Assembly (NCBI RefSeq): GCF_009857445.1
Contig: NZ_WWCN01000001.1
Coordinates: 248,001-312,000 of the forward strand
DNA from: Duganella flavida
Lineage (GTDB): Bacteria > Pseudomonadota > Gammaproteobacteria > Burkholderiales > Burkholderiaceae_D
Length of the DNA stretch: 64,000 nt
Direction: 5' to 3'
Shown piece after piece: positions 9,501-18,293 of the stretch. The notes below the pieces were generated by a model, which worked only from the letters and a program-made list of their open reading frames with translations, was not told the DNA's origin and did no database searches. Position numbers and translations under genes: made by a program. Every line of letters begins with the position of its first letter. The first letter of the stretch is position 1.

Positions 9501-9655
9501 CGGCCTTGCTGGCACTGGTGGTTGCCAAACTATTCCTGGTTGACCTGTCGAATGTGGGCGGTGTCGAGCGCATCGTATCCTTCCTCGGCGTTGGCGCGCT
9601 GATGGTCGGCATCGGCTATCTCGCGCCCTTCCCTACGCAAACGGAGAACGCATGA
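6581..9655 (+). CDS. DUF2339 polytopic membrane protein
   Basis: A 1024-residue protein. It begins with a short hydrophobic helix (MEFLLFVFGVFTLGVAW), then a cytoplasmic-looking Ala/Pro/Thr-rich linker to about residue 125. After that come more than twenty hydrophobic segments up to the C-terminus, starting at GGNLVAKLGLLILFIGVSF, the hallmark start of the DUF2339 membrane part. No catalytic motif is visible and the family has no established function. The next gene (DUF3999) overlaps by four bases, the arrangement usually seen for this pair, which suggests a joint envelope complex. The start at 6581 has a gggag Shine-Dalgarno sequence about 11 bases upstream. Confidence 0.9.
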   Translation: MEFLLFVFGVFTLGVAWRARSDARKALRVAADLQRELNTLRAGGQERAASTAPAARQQPAPTPATLTGYHVPNAPPATATRPVRAPASEPIGSVPAPAPTSASPPKPATPTATPQPQLPHQSTSTPQWALSAKAWLFGGNLVAKLGLLILFIGVSFLLKYTAARVTVPIEFRLTGIVLADLALLAWGWRIRLTRPAISLPVQGAALAVLMLVTFGAFRLYHVIPASLAFALLLVLTVFTCLLAVLQDAMWLAIFGIVGGFAAPILASTGNGSHIGLFTYYALLNAGVFALALLRSWRPLNVLGFVFTFAISTTWGVLRYALENYLSVQLFLLLFFGFYVSIPLAYARRQVIQLKNYVDGTLIFGTPMLGFGLQFTLVRDMPFGAAYSALALGLLYITLATVLRRRPQYALLSDAFLALGIVFGTLAIPFALDGRWTSAAWALEGAGIVWIGLKQKQKLAWMFGLLVQAGAWMSFIGTAAGLSPERAMESNLWLGFLLLALTAFLMATRFRASDDSKWLKVLSSVFLAGAAVWLVAGAWTEIILRLEPRSQGTPLVLSAIIAVIVLSVIARKLAWPLATGLAILVQAVAGIKLMTIIIDQWLGSTPTLFERPLLGALMIFAAALFSSWTLKQQQPVRGSSVYSAYRITLAWSALWWFGVAAPDLAMWLTSQYVERAEAIYALLLAATTAASVTAAQRLNWPGLRWAAAVVWAALTLALLPLLAELYLSSGHLPSAPLWIGYAVLWLGGEWLLRAWPAQGWPLNGGALRVLHAVRTGGPWLMIWPVAAYWITHWLGADDASDWSTSASWSRFIPSWLMMGVIAWLMQRSRSNSWPVAPLADWYQRRLLPLACGWSVLLVLVWNLTQDGAMLPLPYIPFLNPLDLSTCFALLLLIALQRLRPGVPPLLFIALFGYFWFNLALLRSVSHYLGVAYTFDALFASQFVQAMLSLVWSVTALLLMRHAARRTQRPIWIGGAALLALVVAKLFLVDLSNVGGVERIVSFLGVGALMVGIGYLAPFPTQTENA

Positions 9656-11058
9656 AACACCTTTTGATTGCCGCCTGGGCGGTATCCACACTCGCCACGA
9701 CCAGCGATACGCCGCAAGACTACACCCACGTGCTGCCGCTCACCAGCGCCGCCAAACAAGGCGTGCTGCAAGTACGGCTGCCTAAAGAAATCTACCTGCA
9801 CTCGCGCTCGGCCATGCTGGATGATGTGCGCGTGTTCGACGCCACCGGTGCGGTACTGCCGTTCGCCTTGCGCTCGCCGCCGGAGGAAACGCAATTCAGC
9901 CACCGCGACTTGCCGCTGGCAGTATTCCCGCTGATGAGCCGGGGCGGTCCGGCATCGCAGCTCGACCTCGACGTCAATACCAGCACCGATGGCCGTTTGC
10001 TGTCGGTCCGCGTCAAGCCCGATGCAGGCGAGGACCCGACGCATCCGCAGCGCTTGTCGGCGCTGGTGATGGATCTCGGCAAGCCTGCCGCCGAGCGCCC
10101 TTTGATCGGCGCGCTGCGCTTCGCACTGCCGCCGGACCAGAAGGATTACAACGCACAGGTATGGCTGGAAGTCAGCAGCGATATGAAACGCTGGGACACC
10201 ATCGGCGCGGCAGAACTGAACTGGCTGGTGAACCGCGATGCGCAAACGCTGGTCAACGACCGGCTGGACTTTGCACCACGCGCCTTCCGCTACGCGCGCC
10301 TGAGCTGGCGCAACGGTACGCCGCTGCAGTTCGCGTCCATCATCGCCGAGCAGCCGGTGCGCACCGACAGCAAGCCGGCCGGCGAACAACTGCTGTTGTC
10401 GCCCAGCGCAGGCAAGCAGCCCGAGGATCTGGTCTACACCGTCCCAGTCGGCATCGCGCCGGACAAAGTAGGCTTGCAGTTCAGCGAAGCCAACGTGGTG
10501 CTGGCAGGCCAGATCGGCATCTACCGCGACGTGCCGCCGCGCCACGTGGGACAGGACGGTTGGCGTTTCGATCCGCTGCTGAATTCAACCTTTTACCGCA
10601 TCACGCAAGGCGAGCAAGTGCGCAGCTCCGGCGATCTGGATGTAGCGTCGCTGCATTCGTCGCAATGGGTGCTGCGCACCGCCAAACCGGCCAGCGTCAA
10701 GCCGCAGCTGCATCTTGAGTGGCAGCCGGGCACGGTGGTCTTGCTGGGGAATGGCAAAGGACCGTACCTGCTGGCCGTGGGACGAGAGCGTGCCGCACCA
10801 GCCGCCAGCAGCATCGAACAAGTAGCGCCGGGCTTCTCGGAAGCCGAGCTGCAAAAGCTGGAATATGCGACCGTGGGGCCGGCGCGTGAACAAGCCGGCA
10901 GCGGCACGCGCGATCACGCCGCCGAACTGGCCGCCCTCAGCGCCTCGCAGCAACGCCTGATGGTGCTGTGGGGCGTGCTGCTGCTGGGTGTGGCGGCGCT
11001 GGGCTTTATGGTTTGGCGGCTGGTCCGTTCATCACGTTCATCACCGCCAGCGCCATAG
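9652..11058 (+). CDS. DUF3999 family protein
   Basis: A 468-residue protein starting in an ATGA overlap with the DUF2339 gene. It has an N-terminal signal sequence (MKHLLIAAWAVSTLATTS), a large beta-rich periplasmic region, and one transmembrane helix near the end (LMVLWGVLLLGVAALGFMVW) followed by a short basic tail. So it should be a periplasmic domain anchored at its C-terminus. DUF3999 is regularly found beside DUF2339; no function is established. Its last 53 bases overlap the end of the convergent M20 gene. Confidence 0.88.
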   Translation: MKHLLIAAWAVSTLATTSDTPQDYTHVLPLTSAAKQGVLQVRLPKEIYLHSRSAMLDDVRVFDATGAVLPFALRSPPEETQFSHRDLPLAVFPLMSRGGPASQLDLDVNTSTDGRLLSVRVKPDAGEDPTHPQRLSALVMDLGKPAAERPLIGALRFALPPDQKDYNAQVWLEVSSDMKRWDTIGAAELNWLVNRDAQTLVNDRLDFAPRAFRYARLSWRNGTPLQFASIIAEQPVRTDSKPAGEQLLLSPSAGKQPEDLVYTVPVGIAPDKVGLQFSEANVVLAGQIGIYRDVPPRHVGQDGWRFDPLLNSTFYRITQGEQVRSSGDLDVASLHSSQWVLRTAKPASVKPQLHLEWQPGTVVLLGNGKGPYLLAVGRERAAPAASSIEQVAPGFSEAELQKLEYATVGPAREQAGSGTRDHAAELAALSASQQRLMVLWGVLLLGVAALGFMVWRLVRSSRSSPPAP

Positions 11059-12271
11059 CCTGGGCGGCGGTTTTGATTGATGGTTCCGGCACTGGCGCGT
11101 AGTACGGCGAGTGGTTGAAGGCGACCGGTTTGCCGCCCTTGTCGGCTTCCGCCACCACTTTCGGGTCGTACACGCCGGTGAAGAAGAACATGCCCGGCAC
11201 GCCCTGGTTCACGAATTGCGAGAAGTCTTCGCTGGCCGTCATGGCCGGCATGCGCGAAACGTTGGCATCGCCGAAGGCTTGCTTCAGCACGCCTTCGGTA
11301 CGGGTCACCAGCGCGTCGTTGTTGTCGATGGCGATGCCGCCCGGGATCAGCTCCACATCCGGCGCCGGCGCATCGGCCATGGCGGCGGAGGCGTTGGCGA
11401 TGCGGCGTACGCCAGCCAGAATTTTCTCGCGCACGGCCGGGTTGTAGGTGCGGATGGTGCCGCGCACTTTCACCGTCTCCGGGATGATGTTGCCGACCGT
11501 GCCGCCATTGATGGCGCCGATGGTCACCACGCCGAATTCCTTCGGATCTTTTTCGCGGCTGATGACGGTCTGCACATCCACCACGAAGCGCGCAGCAATC
11601 GCGATCGGGTCGAGCGCCTTGTCCGGCGCCGAGCCGTGGCCACCACGGCCCTTGAAGGTAATTTCAATCGCATCGGAATTCGACGACACCGCACCGCTGT
11701 TGTAGCCGATGGTGCCGTAGGCCAGCGGCCACGAGTGCAGCGCGAACGCGTAGTCCGGCTTGCCGAAGCGCTGGAACAGGCCGTCCGCCAGCATGGCCTT
11801 CGCGCCCGACACGGTTTCTTCGGCTGGCTGGCCGATGAACATCAGCGTGCCCTTCCACTGCGACTTCAGCGTCACCAGCGTGCGCGCTGCGCCCAGCCAT
11901 GCCGTCATGTGGACGTCATGGCCGCAGCTGTGGGCGGCCGCGACTTTGCTGGCATATGGCAGGCCGGTTTTTTCTTCCATCGGCAGCGCATCCATCTCGG
12001 TGCGCACCAGCACGGTCGGGCCGGGGCCGTTTTTGTAGATGGCGACGATGCCGGTCTTGCCGACTTTTTCCGTGACCTCAAAACCGATCTTGCGCATTTC
12101 AGCGGCCAGCTTGGCGGCGGTGCGCACTTCCTCGAAGGCGATTTCAGGATGCGCGTGCAAGTCCTTGTAGATCGCGTCCAGCTGCGGGTAGATGCTGTTG
12201 ACCACGGTGCCTGCGTCCTGCGCTTGCACCGCGCCGGCGGCCAGCAATGCTACGATCGGTAAGAGTTTCAT
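11006..12271 (-). CDS. M20 family amidohydrolase/peptidase, exported
   Basis: A 421-residue protein with a signal peptide (MKLLPIVALLAAGAVQAQ). Metal-site motifs of the M20D amidohydrolases are present: RTEMDALPMEEKTG, SCGHDVHMTAWLGAA, and PAEETVSGAKAML with the catalytic/metal Glu pair. A dimerisation domain follows (FKGRGGHGSAPDKALDPI). Relatives hydrolyse N-acyl amino acids (hippurate, indole-3-acetyl amino acids) or small peptides; the export signal points to a periplasmic or secreted scavenging role. The last 17 codons lie opposite the end of the DUF3999 gene. It begins 15 bp after the pth stop and may be read from the pth promoter. Confidence 0.92.
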   Translation of the reverse strand: MKLLPIVALLAAGAVQAQDAGTVVNSIYPQLDAIYKDLHAHPEIAFEEVRTAAKLAAEMRKIGFEVTEKVGKTGIVAIYKNGPGPTVLVRTEMDALPMEEKTGLPYASKVAAAHSCGHDVHMTAWLGAARTLVTLKSQWKGTLMFIGQPAEETVSGAKAMLADGLFQRFGKPDYAFALHSWPLAYGTIGYNSGAVSSNSDAIEITFKGRGGHGSAPDKALDPIAIAARFVVDVQTVISREKDPKEFGVVTIGAINGGTVGNIIPETVKVRGTIRTYNPAVREKILAGVRRIANASAAMADAPAPDVELIPGGIAIDNNDALVTRTEGVLKQAFGDANVSRMPAMTASEDFSQFVNQGVPGMFFFTGVYDPKVVAEADKGGKPVAFNHSPYYAPVPEPSIKTAAQAMALAVMNVMNGPAAKP

Positions 12272-12286
12272 CGGTGGTAAGTCCTT

Positions 12287-12868
12287 TCAGTCGGTATGCA
12301 GCTTCATGGTAGCGTTGGGGAATTCGCCTTTGACGATTTGCGGCATCACCAGCAGCGATTTTTCGATCGAGCGCTCGATCAACTCCTGGTCTTCGCGGCG
12401 CGGACGATGCAGTACGAAGTCGGCCACTGGTTGCGCCAGGTTCAAGGTACGCGGATGGCCGATGCCAAGGCGCAGGCGCCAGTAATCTTGCGTGCCGAGG
12501 GCGGCGGTGATGTCTTTCAGACCATTGTGGCCGCCGGCCGAGCCGCCTTTTTTCAGGCGCGCGGTGCCCGGCATCAGGTCCAGTTCGTCGTGCACCACCA
12601 GCACTTCGTCGGCGTTGACCTTGAAGAAGCGGCACAGCGCACCGACCGATTGACCGGAGCGGTTCATATAGGTCAGCGGTTCCAGCAGATACACTTCCTG
12701 GCCAGCGATATTCGCCTTGGCAAACATGGCGTTGTACTTGGATTCGCGCTGCAGGCGTGCGCCGCTGTCGTTGGCGAGGTTGTCCACCAGCCAGAAGCCG
12801 GCGTTGTGGCGGGTTTGTTCGTATTCGGGGCCGGGATTGCCCAAGCCGACGATGAGGCGAATTGCCAT
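12287..12868 (-). CDS. pth: Peptidyl-tRNA hydrolase
   Basis: A 193-residue cytoplasmic enzyme that frees tRNA from peptidyl-tRNA dropped by ribosomes. The N-terminus [16 protein letters not shown] with N11, the catalytic histidine in TRHNAGF (H21), [11 protein letters not shown], and [10 protein letters not shown] with the catalytic Asp are all present. Length is normal. It follows rplY, from which it is separated by a strong terminator, so it probably has its own promoter in the 80-bp gap. Confidence 0.97.
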   Translation of the reverse strand: MAIRLIVGLGNPGPEYEQTRHNAGFWLVDNLANDSGARLQRESKYNAMFAKANIAGQEVYLLEPLTYMNRSGQSVGALCRFFKVNADEVLVVHDELDLMPGTARLKKGGSAGGHNGLKDITAALGTQDYWRLRLGIGHPRTLNLAQPVADFVLHRPRREDQELIERSIEKSLLVMPQIVKGEFPNATMKLHTD

Positions 12869-12902
12869 GTTAATGCTCAGTGAAATAAAAACGATTATGA
12901 CG

Positions 12903-12930
12903 AAAAAAAACCCGCCAGAGGCGGGTTTTT
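12903..12930 (-). terminator. Intrinsic terminator of rplY
   Basis: A six-base GC stem (cccgcc 12911-12916, ggcggg 12920-12925) with a three-base loop is extended by A/T pairing and, on the minus strand, followed by eight T (12910-12903). It lies 19 bases after the rplY stop. Confidence 0.9.
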
Positions 12931-12948
12931 AATCAGACCGAGGTCAGA

Positions 12949-13548
12949 TTACTTCTTTTCTTCAGCAGCAGCTGCTTCAGCAGCAACGTGGCCAGCTGGT
13001 ACCGATGCGGTAGCGATGGTCAGGTTGTTGCCGTGGGTAACAGCGGTCACGCCTTTTGGCAGGGTCAGGTCAGCAACGTGAACCGAGTGGCCTACGTCCA
13101 CGTTGGTCAGGTCAACGGTGATGAATTCTGGCAGGTCAGCTGGCAGGCACTCGATGTCCAGTTCGTTAGCAACGTGGCTGATGGTCGCGCCGTGCAGCTT
13201 AACAGCTGGCGAAACGTCAGCGTTGGCGAAGTGCAGAGCCACTTTCACGTGGATCTTTTTGTTCGCGTCAACGCGCTGGAAGTCAGCGTGCAGAACCAGT
13301 TGTTTGAATGCGTGAACTTGGAAGTCGCGCAGCAGAACTTTTTCTACTTGGCCGTCAATTTCCAGATCCAGGATCGACGAGTGGAACGCTTCTTTTTTCA
13401 GAGCGTGGTACAGCGCGTTGTGGTCCAGGGCGATGTTCAGCGGGGCAGCGGTGCCACCGTAGATGATGCCAGGGGTTTGGCCCGAATTACGCAGGCGGCG
13501 GCTCGCTCCGGAACCTTGCAATTCGCGTTTGAATGCAACTACTTTCAT
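12949..13548 (-). CDS. rplY: 50S ribosomal protein L25/general stress protein Ctc
   Basis: A 199-residue long form of L25 with the N-terminal 5S-rRNA-binding domain ([21 protein letters not shown]) and the C-terminal TL5/Ctc beta domain. ATG at 13548 is preferred over an in-frame TTG four codons upstream, because that TTG is part of the ttggag Shine-Dalgarno sequence seven bases before the ATG. The C-terminus is an Ala/Glu-rich tail ending EEKK. The rplY-pth order is standard for betaproteobacteria. Confidence 0.97.
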   Translation of the reverse strand: MKVVAFKRELQGSGASRRLRNSGQTPGIIYGGTAAPLNIALDHNALYHALKKEAFHSSILDLEIDGQVEKVLLRDFQVHAFKQLVLHADFQRVDANKKIHVKVALHFANADVSPAVKLHGATISHVANELDIECLPADLPEFITVDLTNVDVGHSVHVADLTLPKGVTAVTHGNNLTIATASVPAGHVAAEAAAAEEKK

Positions 13549-13619
13549 GTGAAACTCCAATAAATAACGAGACTTGCGTCCCGTGTGATGAAGCGCCCCG
13601 CGACCAGGCGCGCTTCGGG

Positions 13620-13655
13620 AAAAACGGCGCGCCCGGTAAAAAACCGGGCGCGCCG
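13620..13655 (-). terminator. Strong intrinsic terminator of prs
   Basis: A perfect 13-base inverted repeat (13625-13637 and 13643-13655) encloses a five-base loop of A on the plus strand (T on the transcript strand). On the minus strand it is followed by five T (13624-13620). Each arm contains the octamer ggcgcgcc. It lies 28 bases after the prs stop. Confidence 0.92.
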
Positions 13656-13683
13656 CCTGAAAAACTGAGTTGTCGCTGACTGC

Positions 13684-14634
13684 TTAGTCGACGAACAGGG
13701 AGATCACGGAATCGCCCTTGATGATGCGTTTGAAGGTCTCGGCCAGCAGCGGTGCGCAGGTCAGCTGACGGATCTTGGTGCAGTTTTTAGCCGCATCCGA
13801 CAGCGGAATCGTATCGGTCACCACCAGTTCGTCCAGCGACGAGCTGTTGATGCGGTCGATTGCCGGGCCCGACAAGACTGCGTGGGTGCAATATGCTACC
13901 ACTTTCTTGGCGCCGCGCTCTTTCAGCACTTCTGCTGCCTTGACCAGGGTACCTGCGGTGTCGACCATGTCATCCATGATCACGCAGTTACGGCCTTCGA
14001 CGTCACCGATGATGTTCATCACTTCGGAGACATTGGCTTTTGGACGGCGCTTGTCGATGATGGCCAGGTCGCAGCCCAGGCGTTTTGCCAGGGCGCGGGC
14101 ACGGACCACACCGCCGACGTCCGGCGATACGACCAGCAGGTCTTCGTTGTTCTTTTTCTGCAGGTCACCCAGCAGAATTGGCGAAGCGTAAATATTGTCA
14201 ACCGGGATATCGAAGAAGCCCTGGATCTGGTCTGCGTGCAGATCCATGATCAGAACGCGCTCGACGCCCGCTTCTTCCAGCATGTTGGCGACGACTTTAG
14301 CCGAGATCGCAACGCGCGCCGAACGTGGGCGGCGGTCTTGACGGGCGTAGCCAAAGTAAGGAATCGCGGCGGTGATACGGCCAGCCGATGCGCGTTTCAG
14401 TGCATCAACCATCAGGATCAGTTCCATCAGGTTGTCATTGGTTGGCTGGCAGGTCGATTGCAGCACGAAGACGTCTTTACCGCGGACGTTTTCGTTGATT
14501 TCGACCATGACTTCGCCGTCCGAGAATTTCGAAACGTTCGCTTTGCCGAGGGGGATGCCGAGATTTTTTGCGACTCCCTCTGCCAACGCAGGATTAGCGT
14601 TGCCGGTAAAAACCATCAGGTTTTCGTAAGCCAT
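13684..14634 (-). CDS. prs: Ribose-phosphate pyrophosphokinase (PRPP synthetase)
   Basis: A 316-residue enzyme making PRPP from ribose 5-phosphate and ATP for purine, pyrimidine, His, Trp and NAD synthesis. The start [20 protein letters not shown] at 14634 matches family length; the frame is open 19 codons upstream but without conservation. Visible motifs are [30 protein letters not shown] (ATP/flexible region), [12 protein letters not shown], and the PRPP-binding loop [15 protein letters not shown]. It lies between tRNA-Gln and rplY, with hairpins separating it from both. Confidence 0.98.
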   Translation of the reverse strand: MAYENLMVFTGNANPALAEGVAKNLGIPLGKANVSKFSDGEVMVEINENVRGKDVFVLQSTCQPTNDNLMELILMVDALKRASAGRITAAIPYFGYARQDRRPRSARVAISAKVVANMLEEAGVERVLIMDLHADQIQGFFDIPVDNIYASPILLGDLQKKNNEDLLVVSPDVGGVVRARALAKRLGCDLAIIDKRRPKANVSEVMNIIGDVEGRNCVIMDDMVDTAGTLVKAAEVLKERGAKKVVAYCTHAVLSGPAIDRINSSSLDELVVTDTIPLSDAAKNCTKIRQLTCAPLLAETFKRIIKGDSVISLFVD

Positions 14635-14707
14635 TGGGATTCCAGAGAAGTTGTAGAAGATTCTTTGAGGCCAGCGCTTGCTGCGCGGCACGGAAAACTA
14701 AGTAGAA

Positions 14708-14733
14708 TGAGGCGCATCGTGCGCCTCACTTTT
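14708..14733. terminator. Hairpin between tRNA-Gln and prs
   Basis: A perfect nine-base stem (tgaggcgca 14708-14716, tgcgcctca 14720-14728) has a three-base loop. On the plus strand it is followed by cttttt; on the minus strand by ttctactt. It may end the tRNA transcript or act in both directions. The prs start is about 74 bases downstream on the minus strand. Confidence 0.55.
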
Positions 14734-14784
14734 TGCTCTACCTGGCCGGAGACTTGAGCCTCGACGGATCCAGATACAAACGAA

Positions 14785-14861
14785 TGGCAGGGGAACAAGG
14801 ATTCGAACCTTGGTATGCCGGAATCAAAATCCGGTGCCTTAACCAGCTTGGCGATTCCCCT
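14785..14861 (-). tRNA. tRNA-Gln (anticodon UUG)
   Basis: A 77-base cloverleaf read on the minus strand. The acceptor stem AGGGGAA pairs fully with TTCCCCT, followed by discriminator G and an encoded CCA. The anticodon stem ccgga/tccgg holds the loop ttttgat with anticodon TTG. The T-arm contains GGTTCGAATCC. It reads the Gln codons CAA and CAG. Its place between ispE and prs is conserved in betaproteobacteria. Confidence 0.97.
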
Positions 14862-14937
14862 ACGCAACTGACTGCTCGTCGTTACAGGCCGATATTCTAC
14901 AGCCTTTTTCACGCTTTGCAAAATCTTTTTTGCCGCC

Positions 14938-15807
14938 TCACAACTTCGTGGTGAGCATCGGATGCTGGTGCAGCGCTTTTGCTTTCCAGGCTTTCCACTG
15001 CGCTGGCACTTTTTGAAGTACCGCGTCGGCGTCTGCCTCGGTTGCTACTGCACTGAACACACATGCACCTGAGCCAGTCATCCTGGCATCACCGTAAGCA
15101 CTTAGCCATTCTACCGCTTCTGCTACCGGCGGGAATAACTTCGTTGCTACCTGTTGCAAGTCGTTCTTTCCAAACCCTGATGTTTTAGAGTGGCTGGAAA
15201 AGTCCGCTATATTAACGACCAGCGTGTTCCTTGTCAAATGTTCTGAACCAAAAATTGCAGCGGTCGGCACCATCACGCCTGGTTCGATAACCACATACCA
15301 ACAATCCGGGGCTGATACCGGCTGCAATGCCTCGCCTACGCCTTCAGCAAAAGCGGTCTCGCCGAAGATAAAAAATGGGATGTCGGCGCCCAGCGGCAGG
15401 CCGAGGTCCATCAATTCTTGTTTGCTGAGACCGGCGTTCCAGAGTTGATTCAATGCCATCAAGGTAGTGGCCGCGTCGGACGAGCCGCCGCCGACGCCGC
15501 CGCCCATCGGCAAAATCTTGTCAATTGCGATATCGACGCCGCGTGGCAGCGCGCCCGTGCGGCGCAGCACTTGCGCTTGCAGCAGCCTGGCGGCGCGGAT
15601 GATGAGATCGCTCTCTTCCGGTACGCCGGGCATGTCGGTCACGCGGCGCAGGGCCGTGTCGTCGCGCAGGGTGAAGTGCAGCGTGTCGCCGTGGTCGATC
15701 AGCTGGAATACGGTTTGCAGCAGGTGATAGCCGTCCGCGCGGCGGCCATTCACGTGCAGGAACAGATTGAGCTTGGCCGGAGCCGGGCAGTTTTTTAATT
15801 CGGTCAT
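14938..15807 (-). CDS. ispE: 4-diphosphocytidyl-2-C-methyl-D-erythritol kinase
   Basis: A 289-residue GHMP kinase, the ATP-dependent step after IspD in the MEP isoprenoid pathway. The N-terminus CPAPAKLNLFLHVNGRRADG and the phosphate-binding loop LPMGGGVGGGSSDAATTL are diagnostic, and MTGSGACVFS is the C-terminal GHMP motif. It starts 9 bp after the lolB stop, so lolB and ispE are co-transcribed. Confidence 0.97.
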   Translation of the reverse strand: MTELKNCPAPAKLNLFLHVNGRRADGYHLLQTVFQLIDHGDTLHFTLRDDTALRRVTDMPGVPEESDLIIRAARLLQAQVLRRTGALPRGVDIAIDKILPMGGGVGGGSSDAATTLMALNQLWNAGLSKQELMDLGLPLGADIPFFIFGETAFAEGVGEALQPVSAPDCWYVVIEPGVMVPTAAIFGSEHLTRNTLVVNIADFSSHSKTSGFGKNDLQQVATKLFPPVAEAVEWLSAYGDARMTGSGACVFSAVATEADADAVLQKVPAQWKAWKAKALHQHPMLTTKL

Positions 15808-15816
15808 GCCGGCATT

Positions 15817-16413
15817 TTACTGCGGACGGATGACGACGCGGATCTGCATATCGTCCACCGCTTCGCCCAGCACGATGCGGGTGGCGTCGATGCGTTTCGG
15901 CTGCGGCACGGCGGCCGTGTCATCCTGCCACGTCACATACTCCAGCTTCCAGCCATCGCGCGTGATGACGGTGTCGTTGGCGGGCGAGGCGACGAAGCGC
16001 TTGCCGTCGCGATCGGTGGCATAGCCTTGCAGCCAGTCGCGCAGTCCAGAGACCGGCAGCGTCCAGCCCAGCGTCTGCGCGGTCAGCGTATCCACGTCGG
16101 GCGCGCTCCTCGGCGGCTTGCCGCTTTCGGTCAGCGTGGCCGAGCGCGGCGTCACGTTGATCACCGCCACTGTCTGCCCGGTCGGCGAGTTCAGGGTGAT
16201 GTCGGTGCTGGTCTTGGTCTGCCGCCAGATAAAGCTGCCGTTGGTCGGCTCGCGCTTGCCATCTCGGGTGTAGCTGATGAAGATGCCGCCTGCCAGCTCA
16301 ATATCGTCCTGGTAGGCCGCCACAGCGGTGGCCGAGCGCGGCGCCGACGGCGTTACTGCGCAGCCGGCCAGCGCTGCGGTCATGGCGAGGGAAATCAGGA
16401 GCGGTCGTATCAT
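15817..16413 (-). CDS. lolB: Outer-membrane lipoprotein insertion protein LolB
   Basis: A 198-residue lipoprotein with signal peptide MIRPLLISLAMTAALAGC and lipidation at C18. LolB accepts lipoproteins from LolA and inserts them into the outer membrane. The moderate sequence match (LAGGIFISYTRDG, GWTLPVSGLRDWLQG) plus its position directly before ispE support the call. Its ATG follows the TAA of the TPR lipoprotein gene with no gap. Confidence 0.92.
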   Translation of the reverse strand: MIRPLLISLAMTAALAGCAVTPSAPRSATAVAAYQDDIELAGGIFISYTRDGKREPTNGSFIWRQTKTSTDITLNSPTGQTVAVINVTPRSATLTESGKPPRSAPDVDTLTAQTLGWTLPVSGLRDWLQGYATDRDGKRFVASPANDTVITRDGWKLEYVTWQDDTAAVPQPKRIDATRIVLGEAVDDMQIRVVIRPQ

Positions 16414-18207
16414 TTAAATGCTTTGGTTGAGACGCGCCAGCGTGCTTTTCAGCGCGTCGTTTTTCGGATCCTTGGCCTGCGCTTCCTTCCACAACTTTTG
16501 CGCACCTTCGACATCGCCCTTGGCGAACAGCACCTCGCCCAGATGCACGGCAATTTCAGGATCGCCGCGCAAGGTATAGGCGCGGCGCAGGAAGGACTCG
16601 GCCTCGTTCAGGTTGCCCATGCGGTACTGCACCCAGCCCATGCTGTCCATGATGAACGGGTCGCCCGGCGCCATCTGCATGGCCTTGTCGATCAGCGTGT
16701 AGGCTTCCGGCAGGCGCTCGTTACGCTCGGCCAGCGAGTAGCCCAGTGCGTTGTAGGCGTGCTGGTTGTCGGGTGCGGCAATCATCACCTGGCGCAGGGC
16801 TTTTTCCATCAGCTCCACGTGACCCAGTTTTTCCGCCACCAGCGCAAAGTCATACAGCAGGTCGGGATTGTCAGGATAACGTTTGATGGCGTTTTCCAGC
16901 ACCACGTAGGCAGCACGGTGGTCGCCGGCATCGCGCAGCAATTGTGCATCGGTCTGGAACACTTGCGCCTGGTCGACGGCCTCGGTCGGCTTCAGCTCGG
17001 CCAGCAACTGGCGGCCCTGGTCGACATTGCCTTTGCGCGCCAGCAGCACCGCCATTTTCATGCGCGCCGCAAGGTAGACCTTTTCATCGCTGCCATCGAC
17101 CTTTTCCAGCCAGTTGTAAGCGGCATCGAGATCGTTGCGCTGCTCGGCCAGCTGCGACAGAATCAGCAGCGCCTTGGATGGGTCACGCTCATCGTTCGGA
17201 TGCTCTTCCAAGACAGTGACGAAGCGGCTGAAGTATTTCTCCGCTTCCGCCGGATCGTTGGCCTGCATCGCCATCACGCCCAGTGCGTACAGCGTGGCGA
17301 TGTTGTCCGGCTGGTCTTTCAGCAGGGTCAGGAATTGTTTGCGCGCTTCGTCGAACTGTTTGTTGTCGACCAGGATGCGGGCGTAGGCGGCGCGCACTTC
17401 GCGCGCGTTCGGGTACTGCTGCAGGAAGTCGGTCATCACTTTCATGGCGGCGTCGATATCGCCCGCCACTTGCGCCGTGGTCAGGATGGCCAGCTCGGAA
17501 TCCGGCTTGATGGCCAGCGCCTTGCGCGCTTCGTCACGGGCGCGCGCCACGTCGTTGAGCGAAAACGCGCCCTGCGCCAGGATCAGGTGGGATTCCAGCG
17601 TGCCGTCGTACGGCAGCAGCACGCGCTCTTCCAGCTTGAAGGCAGCCACCTTGTCCTTGGCGCGCAGCAGGTATTGCTGCATCTGGAACATGGCCAGCGG
17701 ACGCGCAGCCGGCGGCGCGTTTTTCAGGCGCTGCTCGAACACGGCTTCGGCTTCGTCAAGACTGTCGGCCGCCACGGCAAAGCCGAGGAAGTACTGCATG
17801 GCTTCGTCTGAATCAGGCGCCAGGCTGCGCCACAGGCGGATGGCGGCCACGCCCTCCTCCGGCTGCTTGGCAGTCAGCGCGATTTCGGCCGCGCGGCGCG
17901 CCAGGCGTGGATCGCGGGTCTGCTGCGCCAGCGACAGCATGGTGATGTACGGGCCTTGCCATTCGCCGCGCTTGAACTCCAGCTCGGCCTTGGTGATGCG
18001 ATACAGCAGGTCGCCGGTCAGTTCCGTGTTTGGCAGCGCTTCCGGCGCCGGGGCCGGCGCTTCGGCTACTACGGGAACCGCTGCCTCGGCTTCTGGCTGC
18101 GGTGCGACAGCTGGCTCGGCCGGCTTCTGCGGCGCCACGGCGCACGCGGACATCAAGGCGGAGAGAGTTACAATGGCGAAAGCGTTTTTCAAGAGAAATC
18201 CTGGCAA
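16414..18207 (-). CDS. TPR-repeat lipoprotein upstream of lolB
   Basis: A 597-residue protein with a lipoprotein signal (LSALMSAC, lipidated C22), an Ala/Pro/Glu linker, then tetratricopeptide repeats to the end. Clear repeats include [38 protein letters not shown] and [20 protein letters not shown]. Such proteins act as adaptors for envelope complexes. Its position before lolB and divergent from mutM is common in betaproteobacteria, but the partner is unknown. The stop abuts the lolB start, so the two are almost certainly co-translated. A role in lipoprotein or LPS sorting is a guess from context. Confidence 0.9.
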   Translation of the reverse strand: MPGFLLKNAFAIVTLSALMSACAVAPQKPAEPAVAPQPEAEAAVPVVAEAPAPAPEALPNTELTGDLLYRITKAELEFKRGEWQGPYITMLSLAQQTRDPRLARRAAEIALTAKQPEEGVAAIRLWRSLAPDSDEAMQYFLGFAVAADSLDEAEAVFEQRLKNAPPAARPLAMFQMQQYLLRAKDKVAAFKLEERVLLPYDGTLESHLILAQGAFSLNDVARARDEARKALAIKPDSELAILTTAQVAGDIDAAMKVMTDFLQQYPNAREVRAAYARILVDNKQFDEARKQFLTLLKDQPDNIATLYALGVMAMQANDPAEAEKYFSRFVTVLEEHPNDERDPSKALLILSQLAEQRNDLDAAYNWLEKVDGSDEKVYLAARMKMAVLLARKGNVDQGRQLLAELKPTEAVDQAQVFQTDAQLLRDAGDHRAAYVVLENAIKRYPDNPDLLYDFALVAEKLGHVELMEKALRQVMIAAPDNQHAYNALGYSLAERNERLPEAYTLIDKAMQMAPGDPFIMDSMGWVQYRMGNLNEAESFLRRAYTLRGDPEIAVHLGEVLFAKGDVEGAQKLWKEAQAKDPKNDALKSTLARLNQSI

Positions 18208-18293
18208 GTCACAAAGTCAGTCAGATTTTACGCCGTTCGCATCACGCGCGGAGTTTGACTAGTGTAACCAAATATTCCGTCAGAGCCACACCG

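Noticed and set aside
14785..14861. tRNA-Gln as an integration site
   Set aside because: Both sides are conserved housekeeping genes (ispE and prs) and no second copy of the tRNA 3' end is visible nearby.
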